A DNA stretch of 64,000 nt from the NCBI GenBank assembly GCA_002914805.1, contig JXTB01000232.1, positions 585,877 to 649,876 of the forward strand, read 5' to 3'. A program made the translations under genes and the position numbers. Positions 1-12,443 of this stretch are shown piece after piece. The DNA comes from Parasponia andersonii (taxonomy: Eukaryota > Streptophyta > Magnoliopsida > Rosales > Cannabaceae). Below the pieces are notes generated by a model that was not told the origin of the DNA, made no database searches, and saw only the letters and a program-made list of their open reading frames with translations. Every line of letters starts with the position of its first letter. The first letter of the stretch is position 1.

Positions 1-129
1 TTTTCTTAACCAAAAAAAAATATGGAAGCTTTTTTCTTACTTTAATTGGTATACAATCTGAAATAATTATGTAAATGAGCAACACAATCAGATTCCATAG
101 TAGTTACTAATAGGTGTTAATTTTACACA

Positions 130-1400
130 TATATTATAGTTATTTTCCATGCTATTTTATGAGTTTTATGTTATTCTAAGACTAATTGTGTTATTTTTGT
201 GTTTATAAGTGTTATGGAGGTTAAATGATGAAAATGAGTTTAATTGGGCTAAGAACGGGCTTAAACGGATGAAGTTGGATGAGTTGAAAGAGAACTGGGC
301 TGAAAAGGTGTCAGCGCCGCGGCGGAGACAGTGCTTCGTAGAAAAAATAATAGTTCCAGAAACTTGATGCCCTGGTTTTGGAACTTGAGTGTTGCGACAC
401 TGGAGGCGGGTTTTCAATCGACTTACTCAATTTTTGACTGCCTAAGTTTTCTATTCCGAAAAGGACTTAACCTAGTCGCTTCCTACACTTAATTACCTAT
501 ATATAGGACATTCTATAGTAGATAGGGAGTAAGTCTTAGATGCCTAGGAGCCACCAAAAATATATTGAAGACCTAGAAGGAGAGAATGAGAACTTGGAGG
601 CTATCCTAGCTGCCATCTCAATTTTTCTACATTTTCTTTTAGTATTTATATGTTCTTAGCATGATGTTCTTACTCTTCATTCTTATATACATGTTAGAAT
701 AGACCCTAGATTAGGTTAAGGGTGAATTCAAACCCCTAGACATGAATGTTCATTGTTTTTCAGATTTTATATAATTAGATGTTTAATTAAAGTTATTTAT
801 GTTCTTCTATGCATATTTCTTTACGAATTATATCTTGATTTGTTTAGAAGTACTAATAAACTATCATGATAGAGTTCTAATGCTAGGATTCGTTATAGGC
901 GTTTGCTATATTTCAATCCATATGTAGTGAAATAATAGTTAATTTGATCGTTTGATGAGTTATCTATAGTAAAGGACATAACCTAGGTTAGATTTTACAT
1001 TTGTGAGATTATAATCTAGATCAACCTAAGATCTTTCTCAACACTAATGCTTTTGTTAATTAATTTTAGAGCGTTTGCTTACGTTAGTTAATAGAAAGAT
1101 GTTAGATATGGCATTCATCTATCTAGCATAAAATCTAAACAAAGATAGGGATAGTTGCATATTTTTGGACTATCTACAGTTAGTAGCTCTGTTAAATAAC
1201 TATTAAGATCTAGTAATTGATTAGTATGACTGTTTAGTGGTGGAGAATAAAATCTTAATATATATTTTTTTTATTGTTTATTTTCTTGTATTTATTCTTA
1301 ATTCCCATCACCTTAGGATTAGTAGTAAATTAGTTAGATCAATACCTCATAAGATCGACCCTACTTGTCATTATACTAGGTAATTATTAGGATCATCCTA
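130..1400 (+). mobile_element. LTR-retrotransposon-like remnant, unclassified
   Basis: No long open frame is present. The stretch has the texture of a plant LTR: a GC-richer patch around 310-410 inside AT-rich DNA, a TATATATA-like box near 498-506, and near 1350-1390 a 'gatcgacccta' segment followed by an AT-rich tail, which resembles the 3' part of several plant LTR families. No matching second LTR, primer-binding site or target duplication could be found, so this is a texture-based inference only. Confidence 0.28.
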
Positions 1401-2440
1401 AGCTTTACTAGATATAGATAGGTTATTTTAGATGTTTAACAACACACCAGTTATTTAAAAAAAAAAAAACAACAACATTACAAAAGTATCTTCTCGAAGC
1501 ATCAAGTTGAATCAATTAAATGATCATTAGATGATAATATAGAATAATATATTCAACTGAATTAATTGAGTTATCTACCTACCATGTTGAGGGATCAAAC
1601 CACTTACAATTCAAAGAATTTTCAATTGAAATGTGAAAAATTCTAGTGAATAACCATATATAGGAATTTATGATAATATTTGAGAAATTTATAATTTCCA
1701 CTAGATGACCATGTCACGGAATTAAGAGAATTTTAAAAGTTAGTGAACTACAAAGTAAATGATCTTTTATGGAATTCTTGGAATTATGTTTATGCTTTGG
1801 AAGTAGATAATTTTCTTGAAATCTTGGAAAAGTTCAATTCAATTTGAAATTTGTATTATACTTAGCTTTTGAGAATAAGTTGCCTATGTATTCTCTAGAG
1901 AAATCAAGTCAACGTAGTTCGAAGAGTTTTATAGTTTGAAAATTTTGAGGTAAATGATCTCATTAGGATATTGGAAATTTTACCATTTTATATGGATTTA
2001 GAGTGAATGACCTCACTTGTAATTTTAGAAATTTTCGAAGTTTAATTAGAACTCAAAACTTGCAACTACACCTAGAATTGATTTCTAGGTTGGCGATGTA
2101 TCCTTTGCAGAATCAAGTCTAAGGTAGTTCATGCATTGGAGAATTAGTGGTTTAGATTTATTTCTTAATAGTCCCAGTTTATAGAGCTATAATCTAAGAA
2201 GACCTTTCTTCATTTCATAGATATTTTTTTAATCGATTACTTTGCTTTGCTTTGATTTTGGAAAGATTAAAATTTTGTGAACTTTGTATTCCGATCTTAC
2301 CGTTTGATTTTTTTTGCTTTTGACAAAGATACGTAGACTAGTGATAAACTTTGAGTCTTGGTCATTTACACATTTAGTTTAATTGGAAATATACTTATTA
2401 CTTGATATTCTAACAAATAATCGTTTCTTTCTTGAGAAAA
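1400..2440. other. AT-rich spacer with a degenerate ~210-bp repeat
   Basis: No gene is visible. Two segments, about 1860-1930 and 2070-2140, share 'gcctatgtattctctagag' / 'gcgatgtatcctttgcag'-type sequence followed by 'aatcaagtc..a.gtagttc', and shorter cues such as 'aatgatctcatt' and 'aatgacctcact' recur between them. This suggests an old tandem duplication with a period near 210 bp. Confidence 0.35.
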
Positions 2441-2441
2441 T

Positions 2442-2672
2442 GACATGGATAGGACGAATTCGGGCTAAAATGGCTTTTTGTGCATTTTTTTTAAAAATAA
2501 TATTTTTATAAATATCAAAGATATACTGAGCTATGGTTAAGAACTTTTTGACTATAAAAAAAACTATTATTTAGGACTTTTTCATGGTCAAGAAATTGTT
2601 GACACTCCTAAAAATGTCATAAAATACACACAAAAAAAAGTCATTTTGGACCAAGTAAGTCTTACCCATGTC
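2442..2672. mobile_element. Palindromic MITE, copy A
   Basis: The left end 'gacatggataggac' is matched in inverted orientation by the right end 'gtcttacccatgtc', and the match continues inward through 'aaaatgRctttttgtg'-type sequence and a poly-T/poly-A block. The centre 'aactattatttagga' lies between inverted 'ggtcaag/ggttaag' motifs, so most of the 231 bp can fold back. A homologous element lies at 47387-47640. No coding capacity is present and no clean target duplication was seen. Confidence 0.6.
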
Positions 2673-3000
2673 CTTTTCCCTTCTTTCTTTGACCTCTTTT
2701 TGGTTTCTCAAAAGCTACGATTTGTCTCAGAGAAGTACTACTTTTTATTTCAAACATCTCTTTCTTTTTGTAGATTTTGGCATGAGATATTAGCTTTTTT
2801 AGTTCTCAGTTTGGTTAGGTTTGGGCTTAGAGCATGGACTTCAGTGTTTATGAGACTTTTGGGCCATTTTGATTGGTCTTTAAGTTTGTAGGATTGACGT
2901 GGTGTCTTGAGAAGGGTTTTTAACACTTTCACCTATAAAAAAAATAAAATAATTACAAAAATATGGAAGTCATGTTTTTTTCAAAGTTTCGTACAATTTT

Positions 3001-3197
3001 TATTAGAAAAATATCACTTTTAAATAAGAATTAGAAAAATACCATTTTTAAATTTTGGTACTGATTACCGGTTTCTGAAAAATAGTTACCGGTTACTGGT
3101 TACCAGTTATAAATTTACCAGAAACTGGTTACCGTTGTTACTATTTTAAAAAATGACATTTTCTAAATATTTTTTATAAAATAGTATTTTTCTAATA
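3001..3197. mobile_element. Small foldback MITE with TATTAG termini
   Basis: The left arm starts 'tattagaaaaatatcac' and continues to about 3053. The inverted complement of the right arm (about 3145-3197) starts 'tattagaaaaatactat'. The arms are roughly 50 bp and imperfect. The centre is a cluster of near-palindromic 'taccggtta/tggttacc' words at 3058-3140. The stretch is non-coding. Confidence 0.5.
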
Positions 3198-3199
3198 CT

Positions 3200-4325
3200 G
3201 TCCCTGCGCGTGCCTGAGAGAGTATATATGGTAATTATTCTTTCCACCATCATAAAATATGAGCCTATATATGCCACTTGCTCCATGCATTTCCCACCAA
3301 TGTGAGACTAACATTTTCCTTTCATTTTTTCATTTCAATAGTACACTTTTGAGCAATAGTTTCTCATTCATCGGTGCACCATTTTGAGTATGTGAATATA
3401 CGAAATCGATGTCCTCACGGAGGAAAACAAGAATTCACTAAGACCTTTCATCAACTAGATATGGGTCCCACTCAATTTTTAGCTTCAAAATGGTTCATAA
3501 AAATGGGTTCTATAACACAAAATTGGACTTTATAATATACATGGGCTTCCAAGCCCAAGACAAGTCCAAAATCTTAACCTATTTTTCCCACACCTCAATC
3601 TAGTTATCTATCTCTTCATTTGAAAAACAAGCTTGAAAAGAAAAAAAGAAAGGAACCGCACATGACCAAATGAACATAAGAAATCCCAGTACTTTTTTAT
3701 TTTATAAATATTTAAAAAAGAAGTGAGAGAAATCCGTTACTCTTTCCTATTTTTTCGTAACTGACAAAAACCTTCTAGTCTGAATTACAAGAATCTTGTA
3801 GTAAATGATAAGTAGTTCACCATATAGTCACATCTTGCTGCCGCCCAGCTAATACTAATAAATTGCTAGTGACAAAAAGTCATGAACCAAATGACCGTGA
3901 GGCAATAGAGTTCCTCGAGCACTTAAGAAAGATGATGGGTCTTACAAAACCTAAAAGATAATCCTAACCTATATTACACATTATTTCTTATTTTCCTCTC
4001 CCATTTCAGTCATTCCTTTTACGTCTTATTTTTTATGACAAACTTGTAAACATGACCCTAAAGTATACCGATAATTAATTAACATCATTCTATGACTTTT
4101 GAAGACATTTTCATTTTATAAACACGCAAAATTAAGAAGCTAGGGAAGAATCTAATTGATCATTTGTCAATTATTAATACTTTAGTGACATGAATTCATC
4201 GTAGGGCGTTTGAAAATTTGGACTAAATCTAAACTACATAGACTCTATGTTCACCACATTTATACTCCTCCATAGTTATTGCCCTCTAATTTGTTTAAGT
4301 CACTATATATAACTTTCACTATATA
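3200..4325. other. Intergenic, nothing recognised
   Basis: AT-rich spacer with stop codons in all frames. No RNA gene, repeat pair or conserved peptide was recognised. Confidence 0.5.
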
Positions 4326-4327
4326 TA

Positions 4328-5430
4328 ATGCTTTATCCTTGGATTGTTATTACATTATTTTTTCTACCAGACACCCTTTGCCATGATGGCTACATTATCC
4401 CAAAACAAGCTTCTAATGAGATCCCAAAACTAATCTCACTACACATGCCCTTCACAAAACCAATATCACACATGCCCTTTACCCACTATTGGCAACCGGG
4501 TACACTGCTTGGCCACTACTACAACCACACCCAAAACCCAACCCGACTAGCCAAAGATCGAACAGTGGATCGTGTCCACATGTGCTGACCCTATTCTTTT
4601 GTCCATGTGGTCGCATCGTGCATGGGTCATATCCGGGTACACCATCGTGCTTATCTCTATTATGAAGTCTATGGTGGGTGCGACCAATTCATAAATTTGA
4701 ATTGACCCCACTTTGGCTGGCTTGGTTGGTTACTTGATGGCTGATCTTTGGTCTCGGATTTACCACTGGTTGATTGATAATTATGGTAATGCCTCAACTC
4801 CTCTATTTGGTGATCAAATAGAGGAGTTTCAAGGTCATCATATGTGGCCATGGCTAATCACTAAGCGTCAATTTGCTAACAACTTGCATATCGGTCGTGT
4901 TGTGACCTTTGCAGTGCTACCTATTGATCTCTTTTATGACAATCCAATCATTCATAGATTTGTTAGTATGCACTTTGGATGCATTTTGTTTAGTCAAAAA
5001 TTTCATGCTTAGGCCCACAACACAAAGAGTCGGCTTCCGCTGCTCGTGGTGGTGCTACAAGATCTTGGCATCTTCTTGTCGCAGTTGCAACACTCGAACC
5101 ATTATCGACCGCCATATAAGAATAACTATTGCATAGTAAGTAGGATTTGGAATAAGTTCTTGGATAACCAAGAAGTGGTTAAAGCATTGGAGAAGCACTT
5201 GTTTCTCAAGCTAAGGGTACAACCCAGGACTTGGAGTGATGAACCAAGCTCTGAGTGGACTCATGAAGAGAGTCAAACCATATCTCAACTTGCTCCAAAT
5301 TCATCAATATAAGATCAGTTAGTTCATTATTCACATAATCGGTTGGATAATGTATGCAATAAAAAATTAAAAGGCTTAAAGCCAATCAAGGGTCTCAACT
5401 GGTCTAGGATTCTTAGGGGGGTGTGTTAGG
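4328..5430 (+). other. Unrecognised, possibly decayed coding sequence
   Basis: Several overlapping short open frames (4328-4588, 4713-5012, 5046-5312) lie head to tail on plus, and the composition is less AT-rich than the flanks, which could mean a decayed gene or transposon ORF. The translations contain no motif I recognise. The stretch runs directly into the gypsy reverse transcriptase at 5432, so it may be the neighbour into which the truncated retroelement was joined. Function unknown. Confidence 0.25.
4796..4828. repeat. Perfect 14-bp inverted repeat, 5-nt loop
   Basis: The arm 'aactcctctatttg' (4796-4809) and its exact reverse complement (4815-4828) flank the loop 'gtgat'. An RNA copy would form a perfect 14-bp hairpin. 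It lies inside an uninterpreted open frame. Confidence 0.8.
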
Positions 5431-5431
5431 G

Positions 5432-8150
5432 GAAGGTTTTATTCGTCCAAGCTTTTCACTATAGGGTGCTTCGGTTTTGTTTGTAAAGAAGAAAGATGGG
5501 ACTATGAGGCTTTGCATTGATTATAGGGAGCTGAATAAGGTCATAATCAAAAACAAGTATCTGCTTCCTAGGATTGATGATTTGTTTGATCAACTACAAG
5601 GAGCTTCTATGTTTTCAAAGATTGACTTAAGATCAGGTTACCACCAGTTGAAAATTAAGGAGGAAGACATTCCAAGAACAGCTTTCAGAACCAGATATGG
5701 ACACTATGAGTTTTTAGTCATGCCCTTTGGATTAACTAATGCCTCAGCTGCTTTCATGGATATGATGAATCGAGTGTTTAAGGATTTCCTAGATAAATTC
5801 GTTATAGTTTTCATTGATGATATTTTGATTTACTCACGCTCAAGGGACAATCATATGGAACATTTGAGGACCGTGTTGAGAATTCTTAGGAAAAAGTAGT
5901 TGTATGCTAAGTTTAAGAAGTGTGAATTCTGGCTAGAGAAAGTTATCTTTCTTGGTCATGTGATTTCTGAAAATAGTATTTCTGTGGATCTAACAAAAGA
6001 TGAAGCTGTGAATAATTAGTTGAGACCTACAAATATTTTTGAGATTCGTAGCTTCCTGGGGTTAGCTGGTTATTATAGACGCTTTGTTGAAGGTTTCTCA
6101 AAGCTAGCTTCTCTATTGACTCATTTAACAAGGAAGAATGTGAAGTTTCATTGGAACGAAAATTGTGAAAGGAGTTTTGAGGAATTGAAGCATCGTTTGA
6201 TAACAACCCCTATACTTTCAATACCATCCAGATCAGGAGAGTTTGTTGTTTACAGTGATGCCTCAAAGAATGGTTTAGGATGTGTTCTGATGCAAAATGG
6301 CAAAGTCATTGCTTATGCCTCTAGGCAATTAAAGGAATACGAAAAGAAGTATCCTACTCATTGTTTAGAGCTAGCAGCAGTTGTCTTTACACTGAAAATT
6401 TGGAGACACTATCTCTATGGGGAGAAGTGTGAGATCTACACAGATCACAAGAGTCTAAAGTACTTCTTTACCCAAAAAGAACTGAATATGAGACAAAGAA
6501 GATGGCTTGAACTGGTGAAAGATTATGACTGTGAGATTAACTATCATCTAGGAAAAGCCAATGTGGTTGCTGATGCTCTAATTAGGAAATCATTGGCTAC
6601 TATGACTATTAAGCATGTTGATAGGAAACATCTTTTAATGGATTTACATAAGTTAGAGTTAGAGATTATGCCTATAGTTTTAACAGAAAGATTGGCAGCT
6701 CTTACTCTTCAACCAACAATTTTAGAGAAAATCAAACAAGGCCAGAATACGGATCCCTTTAAAGAGTAAGATAGAATTCGAAAAAGAGATGGCCTTCCAA
6801 ATTTCTAGTGATGGTGTAATCAGATATGGAAACAGATTGTGTGTGCCTAGTGGAATTATTAGAAAGGACATACTGACAGAAGCTCATACCACTCCCTACT
6901 CTGTGCATTCTGGCACTACAAAGATGTATAGAGACTTAAAGATGTATTACTGGTGGCATGGTATGAAGAAAGATGTGGTTGAGTTTGTAGAGCAGTGTCT
7001 CACATGCCAGCAAGTCAAAACTGAACATCAAAGACCTGCTGGGAAATTAAAGCCTTTGAACATACCTGAATGGAAATGGGAAGAGATTGCTATGGATCTT
7101 GTTGTTGGACTTTCTAAGAAAACTAAGGGACATGATGCTATTTGGGTGATTGTGGATAGATATACCAAATTAGCTCATTTCCTTCTTATTAGAATAATCT
7201 ATAACTTGGATTAGTTTACTCAGTTATATGTTCAGGAGATTGTGAGACTACATGGTGTTCCAAAAGTTATCATTTCTGACCGAGATTCTAGATTTACTTC
7301 GAAATTTTGGAAGAGTGTTCAAGAGGCAATGGGTATAAAATTGGCATTTAGTACAGCTTGTCATCCTCAAATTGATAGGCAATCATAGAGGACTATACAG
7401 ACCCTTGAAGACATACTCAGAGCTTGTGTGTTGGATTTCCATAGATCTTGGAGCAAATACCTGCCACTTATGGAATTTGCTTACAATAACAGTTACCAAG
7501 CTTCCATTGAAATGCCCCCATATGAAGTATTGTACGGAAGAAAGTGCAGATCTCCTATTCATTGGGACGAGATAGGGGAGAGAAAATTTCTGGGTCCAGA
7601 ATTAATAAGAGATACAAATGAGGCAGCAGAAAAGATTCGAAAAAGGATATTAGCTGCTCAAAGTAGACAAAAACATTATTCAGATTCTTAAAGAAGAAAA
7701 CTAGAATTTAACGTTGGAGATAAAGTGTTCTTGAAGGTTGCTCCCATGAAAGGAATCATGAGTTTGGGAAGAACGGAAAGCTAAGTCCCAAATATGTAGG
7801 TCCTTTTGAGATACTCGGAAAAATTAGAGATGTTGCCTATAGACTTGCTTTGCCACTATCATTGTCAAATGTACACAATGTGTTTCATGTCTCTATGTTA
7901 AGAAGGTATATTTCAATCCTTCACATGTTCTGAATTTTGAGCAATTGGAGCTAAATCAAGATGTGAGTTATAAGGAACATCCAGTGAAGATTTTGGATAC
8001 AAAAAAAAAAAAAAAAACTTAGAAACAAGAAAATCCCTTTGGTCAAAGTATTATGGAAGAACCATGAAGTGGAAGAGGGCACATGAGAAAGAGAGGAAGA
8101 GATGAAAACTAAGTATCCACACCTATTTGGGTAAGCAAATTTCGAGGACG
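5432..8150 (+). pseudogene. Ty3/gypsy pol pseudogene (RT-RNaseH-integrase-chromodomain)
   Basis: The RT reads in frame from 5432: '[18 protein letters not shown]' near 5477, the catalytic 'FIDDIL' near 5812-5830, then RNase H with '[14 protein letters not shown]' near 6250. Internal stops fall where the family has Trp or Gln: TAG at 5462, 5897 and 6017. A frameshift between 6769 and 6789 moves to the frame of the integrase, which has an H2C2 finger (HTTPYSVH..CLTCQQ, about 6885-7015) and the core '[15 protein letters not shown]'. A stop at 7212 and TAG at 7386-7388 follow; the latter replaces the family's catalytic glutamate. The tail near 8036-8130 contains 'VKVLWKNHEVEEGT' with TGA in place of the conserved Trp. 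Full-length members are about three times longer including gag. Confidence 0.9.
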
Positions 8151-8158
8151 AAATTTTA

Positions 8159-8173
8159 TAAGAAGGGGAGAAT
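8159..8173 (+). other. Polypurine tract before the 3' LTR
   Basis: A purine run 'aagaaggggagaa' lies immediately before the LTR start TGTAGTGCCC. It follows the family-typical 'ttcgaggacgaaattt' sequence at about 8141-8156, which fixes the 3' end of the internal domain. Confidence 0.75.
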
Positions 8174-10884
8174 TGTAGTGCCCAAGATTCTCACATGCAT
8201 ATTGAGCCAATAATAAATATGTTCTAACTGCATATTAGGCATCTAGAAGTCATTAATACTAGTTTTGTAGTAACATACTCATTCATTATGTTATATGCAT
8301 TTACATACATATTATTACACTAACAGTTGTCGAAGTGTCCCAATGCAGTGTAAAGGTTCAATACCCTCAGACAGAGAGAGCTCGGTGTACTAAAAAAACA
8401 AAGAATATAATTATGAAAGTAATACTATGTTTGCATTGTTAATTGGAGTGTAATTGACTTATTTGTATACTTAATGATTGGTTATGGGGATAGGTTCCAC
8501 CAAATTATAATAAGCTTGGTCATATAGGATCATAAGTCAAAGTATGACTAGTTTTCACTTTCTAAGGTAGGATTCACCAACTTTGGCTACACTTGGGTGT
8601 ATAGGAGTGACCAGTAATGTGGTGACTATGGTAAAAATGTTTTAGAGTTGGACACATGGAAAGTAATGTGTAAAATACCCAAAATACCCCTTAGAATTTA
8701 AGTTATACCTTTTCTTAGCCATTAAGTGTTGATTTTGGGTCAAATCTGGTCATTTACTTTCCCTTTCTCTCCAGCCATGACCTGAAACTCTCCAATGCTT
8801 TTTCTGACTTCTCTCAACTTCCCTCAAACATTTTCAAAAGTTTCCAATTGGTAAAACTCAAATTGGAGTCCTAGAAAGTAAGATATATCAAAACTAGTCA
8901 ATGTAATTCTATTAAGTTCTTCTTTTTAAGCCTTGTCTTTTAATTTCAATTCTCTACTTGTTCCCACTTAAATAATGGTTTCTTCAGGTCTTCTTAAGTT
9001 CAAAAATCTAATTCTAAACTTAGAGAATCAGTTTGGTGGAGGTAGAAGGTAAAAAATCCAATAAAAGCTCAAACTAGTCAAAGTGAGCATTATGTATGAT
9101 TTTGAACTTATAGTTTATTTCTTTTGTGTTAGCCCTTAAACCAAAGCATTTATTTGGTGAATAATGATCCTAGGAACCTTATATATCATTGGAAACATAA
9201 AATTTAGGTGGAGGATTAAAGTTAAACCTAAGGCTCCGAAGATTGCTATTTATGGATTTCAGTGTTTTCATGTGTGGTAGATTAAGTTTTCCATATTTGT
9301 AATCTGGTTTCTTAAACTTATAGTATATATTTTATTGATTCTATTAGTTATTACACTTATTTGATGGCTGGTTATGATGGCACACAAGTGTAAAAGTCAT
9401 TTAAACTTTGTAAAAGATTGAAAGGAATTCAAATGCACTTAGGTTATTCCAAAAGATCCTCTTTGATGTGTATATATAGGAATTGGATTGTTAATTGTTA
9501 TGGCAGGTTTAAAACTATGATTTTAATCATGTGGGAATGTTCCTAAAATAAGGGAGGTGCTTTTCAAATGTTTTTAAAATGAAATGGCACCATTTAGGAG
9601 CAAATAGACTTGTTTTTACAAAATTATGTGCCATTTTGGATCATTTTGTGCTAATGAACTAGCATTCATATTTTAAATACTTTTGAACCGTTTTTCAATG
9701 CTAGTTATTGACTACCAAATACCTTAAGTGATTTATATGCTTCCGAGTCATTTTAAGATTAAGTTTTTTAAATTAGTGAAAGTTCTGATTTCGGTCTTGT
9801 TTAAGTACCTTAATGCATTCTTTTTGTAAATGTGCATCTTGAATAATAATAATTTATGACAGGTGATTAGCGCACCAATCTCTAGAGGATATTGACTCTT
9901 TCTACTATCGATTCCTATTCAGGACACGAGGCAAGTAAAGACTTACAACTGCATCACAAGAACTACATGGAAGATGTATTTATGTGAAACTTACTTAAAC
10001 CTAAAAGTTATGAAAAGACATATGCATGGCATGTTTTGCATGCAAATGGAGACTTTTATTATAAGAGTATTTGAAAGTGAGTACCATTGTACCAATTTTA
10101 TAAGATAAGTTTTAATGGCAATTGTTAGTCTGTCGAAGCTGGATAGATAAGTCTGTTGATACAGACTTTTCCGTTGAAGCGGGATTTGCGGATCTTATAA
10201 TGTGTCTCGTTGAAGCGGGATAATATTAGTGCGACGTGGAATGCCCCTTTGATAAGAAAAGGAGTTTAAAAAAAAAAAACCTCACACGACGGTCGCACCT
10301 TATTTTTACTCTTGGCCAGAGTTTCCGCCTAATGTTATCACAGCCTATCGACTTACGGGACAAACAATGTGCTAAGGGGCCCAACTAAGAATAATTTTTA
10401 AAGAAAATGCATAGACTCAAACGTTTAAGAAAGAAAAGGATACAATGAGAACTTTATGAGATTTTAAAGCATTCATAAGCATGCATAGTTTTTACTTACT
10501 GAGTTTTAGCTCATTTTAGTCATGTGATGCAGATGAGGAGATATATTTTGGTATTGACTAGCTGGTTGTCTGGCTTATCTTTTGTCGACATGATCATACA
10601 GATGTAGACGAACTTAACCCATGGGCGACATTTTTTGTTTTAAGATATTTTGGTGTAATGTAAATATTACTACTGATGGCAAAATCAACTGATGAAGACC
10701 TCTTTTGATTATACATTTTGTTAAAGTACTTTTCACAAGAAATATCACGCAGTTGCTTTTGTTTAAAGGTTTTACAAAGTTTAAAAAAATTGCCCGCTTT
10801 ATTATCAAAACAAAAAATAATGTTTAAGAAAGAATAATACTTCATAGTTTAACAACTAACAATACGGTTAAACTAGGGCGTTAC
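8174..10884 (+). repeat. 3' LTR of the gypsy element (~2.7 kb)
   Basis: It starts 'tgtagtgccc' right after the polypurine tract and ends 'gggcgttac', the inverted match of the start; the final CA is mutated to CT or was lost. The 10.1-10.6 kb portion has the shorter tandem-like phrases ('gttgaagcgggat' twice near 10165-10220) and 'ttacttactgagttttagctc' sequence typical of long chromovirus LTRs. No second LTR copy is in the window, so age cannot be estimated here. Confidence 0.7.
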
Positions 10885-12080
10885 TCTTTACCTCAGGGAG
10901 TTTTTCCGTTGCTATAAACAAAGCCAAACTGGTTCTCATTCCTAAAAAGGATCGACCAATCGGCATAAATGACTATCGGCTAATCAACCTCTGCAACCTG
11001 ATTTATAAGGTTATTACGAAGATCTTAGCTAATTCCTGGTATTATTATTAGCTAATTGTAGAGGACCGAACAATTTCCGGAAAATTCTATTGTTACCCAT
11101 GAAGTGTTGCATACGATGAACAAGAAAAGGGAAAAAAATGAGGGTTGATGTTCTCAAAAATTGATATGGAAAAGTGCTTACGACCGAGTGGAATGGGATT
11201 TCCTTGAGCATGTGTTACGGTGTTTTTCATGACCGCTGTGGGAAAGAGCTCCCAAATTCAGATTTTGTTTGGAAGGGTAAAGAAGCGTCCGTTGACAGAT
11301 CCCCAAGATAGGTGGGGTTGGGGGTGGGGGTGGGTTGCATCAAAGTCAGGACGCTTCTCCGTGAAGTCAGTTTTTCTCCTTAACTAGACAAATGCGATTG
11401 CTTGCCTTCCAGAGCAACACTCATGGAAAGTGTGGCCTGTCCACTTTGTGGATTGGAGCCTAAAATCGTTGAGCATCTCTGTTTTAAGTGTGTACCATGG
11501 TTAGCCTTATTTGGTTCATGTCTCCTTGGTGCATCAGGTCAGGGGCTCTCCCTAACAAGGTTTTCGATTATTCATCAAGATGTTATGAGCATGTTCGCCG
11601 AGTTCAACGAAGTCTTATCGAAGAAAACCCCCGTCTATGTGGGTGAGCAGATGTGACTTCTACCGCCAAAATGATGGATTAAGCTCAATACCGATGTTCG
11701 GAAGCGAGACGAGGATGCTACTATTGCAGTTACTGCTAGTACGGACGATATGGCAATCCATTTTTGCCTATAAGGAAGTGGTGCCTTTCATCAAACCAAC
11801 TATTGCGAAAGTGACTAAAGATCAAAGGCTTCTGCATCTGCATGTAGTGATCGAAAGAGATTCAGCCCAAGCCCTTACAACCCTAGCTGGGGAATGCCTT
11901 GCAACTTCTTGGAGCATGAAACAATGGTGCGAGATTGTTGACACTTTCTCCAAAATTTTGACCTTTGAGAGTTTCTCTAATTCCGCGTGAGATAAACTGC
12001 ATTGCCCACAACTTAGCTCTTTGTCTGGCTATTTGGATGCTCATTCTATTCCTAGTTTTGTTTTTTCTGATGTTTCCTTT
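10885..12080 (+). pseudogene. LINE (non-LTR) retrotransposon ORF2 remnant
   Basis: The 10905-11030 translation contains 'AKLVLIPKKDRPIGINDY' and 'LINLCNLIYKVITKILAN', a plant LINE RT block. The 11075-11225 segment gives 'ENSIVTHEVLHTMNKKRE' and, in a shifted frame, 'SAYDRVEWDFLEHVLRCF'. The RT active site region is then deleted. At 11310-11380 'DRWGWGW..SGRFSVKS' and at 11402-11520 'CPLCGLEPKIVEHLCFKC' match the zinc-binding RVT domain. At 11850-12060 the RNase H-like tail appears, ending 'SLIPREINCIAHNLA' after a frameshift near 11980. At least three frameshifts are present. The left edge coincides with the gypsy LTR end. Confidence 0.8.
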
Positions 12081-12089
12081 TGAACCCTT

Positions 12090-12440
12090 GATCGCTTTCT
12101 GAGAAAAGTGTCGGTTCCTTGGTCTGTTGGACCATGAATATGTTGAAAAAACCTTTAGATAATCATTGAAAATAAGAAATATGTTCATCCTTCAGACCCA
12201 TATATGGCTAATATTTTTCCTTTTTATAAAAGTTTTGACAGTTATATAAACAAAGATTGTGCTATGCTCAAACTCGAGTATAATATAGAGTCCCAACACA
12301 AGCTCAACAGAGACAACTGATGCAAGATGGCTACTACATAAGCAATTAATTCAGATAAACATGCCGAATCTCCTTTTCACTTTTTTTTAGCTTAATAGTA
12401 GCTCATATTTTGACTACAAATATATACAAGGAGTCTTAAG
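12090..12440. other. Intergenic / 3' flank of the Ole e 1-like gene
   Basis: No gene seen. It probably includes the 3' UTR of the minus-strand gene that ends at 12444; poly(A) cannot be placed with confidence. Confidence 0.4.
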
Positions 12441-12443
12441 ATT

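Larger units (their letters stand above)
5432..10884 (+). mobile_element. 5'-truncated Ty3/gypsy chromovirus with 3' LTR
   Basis: The order is reverse transcriptase, RNase H, H2C2 integrase zinc finger, integrase core, chromodomain-like tail, polypurine tract and LTR, which is the Ty3/gypsy order. A chromodomain-like peptide before the polypurine tract and a long LTR point to a chromovirus, most like the Tekay/Del clade (inference). Gag, protease, the first part of RT and the whole 5' LTR are missing; homology starts abruptly at 5432. The pol frame holds several stops and at least two frameshifts, so the copy is dead. The LTR abuts a LINE remnant at 10885. Confidence 0.85.

Noticed and set aside
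10594..10845. Minus-strand 83-codon frame in the gypsy LTR
   Set aside because: AT-rich LTR sequence, no motif, and expected by chance.
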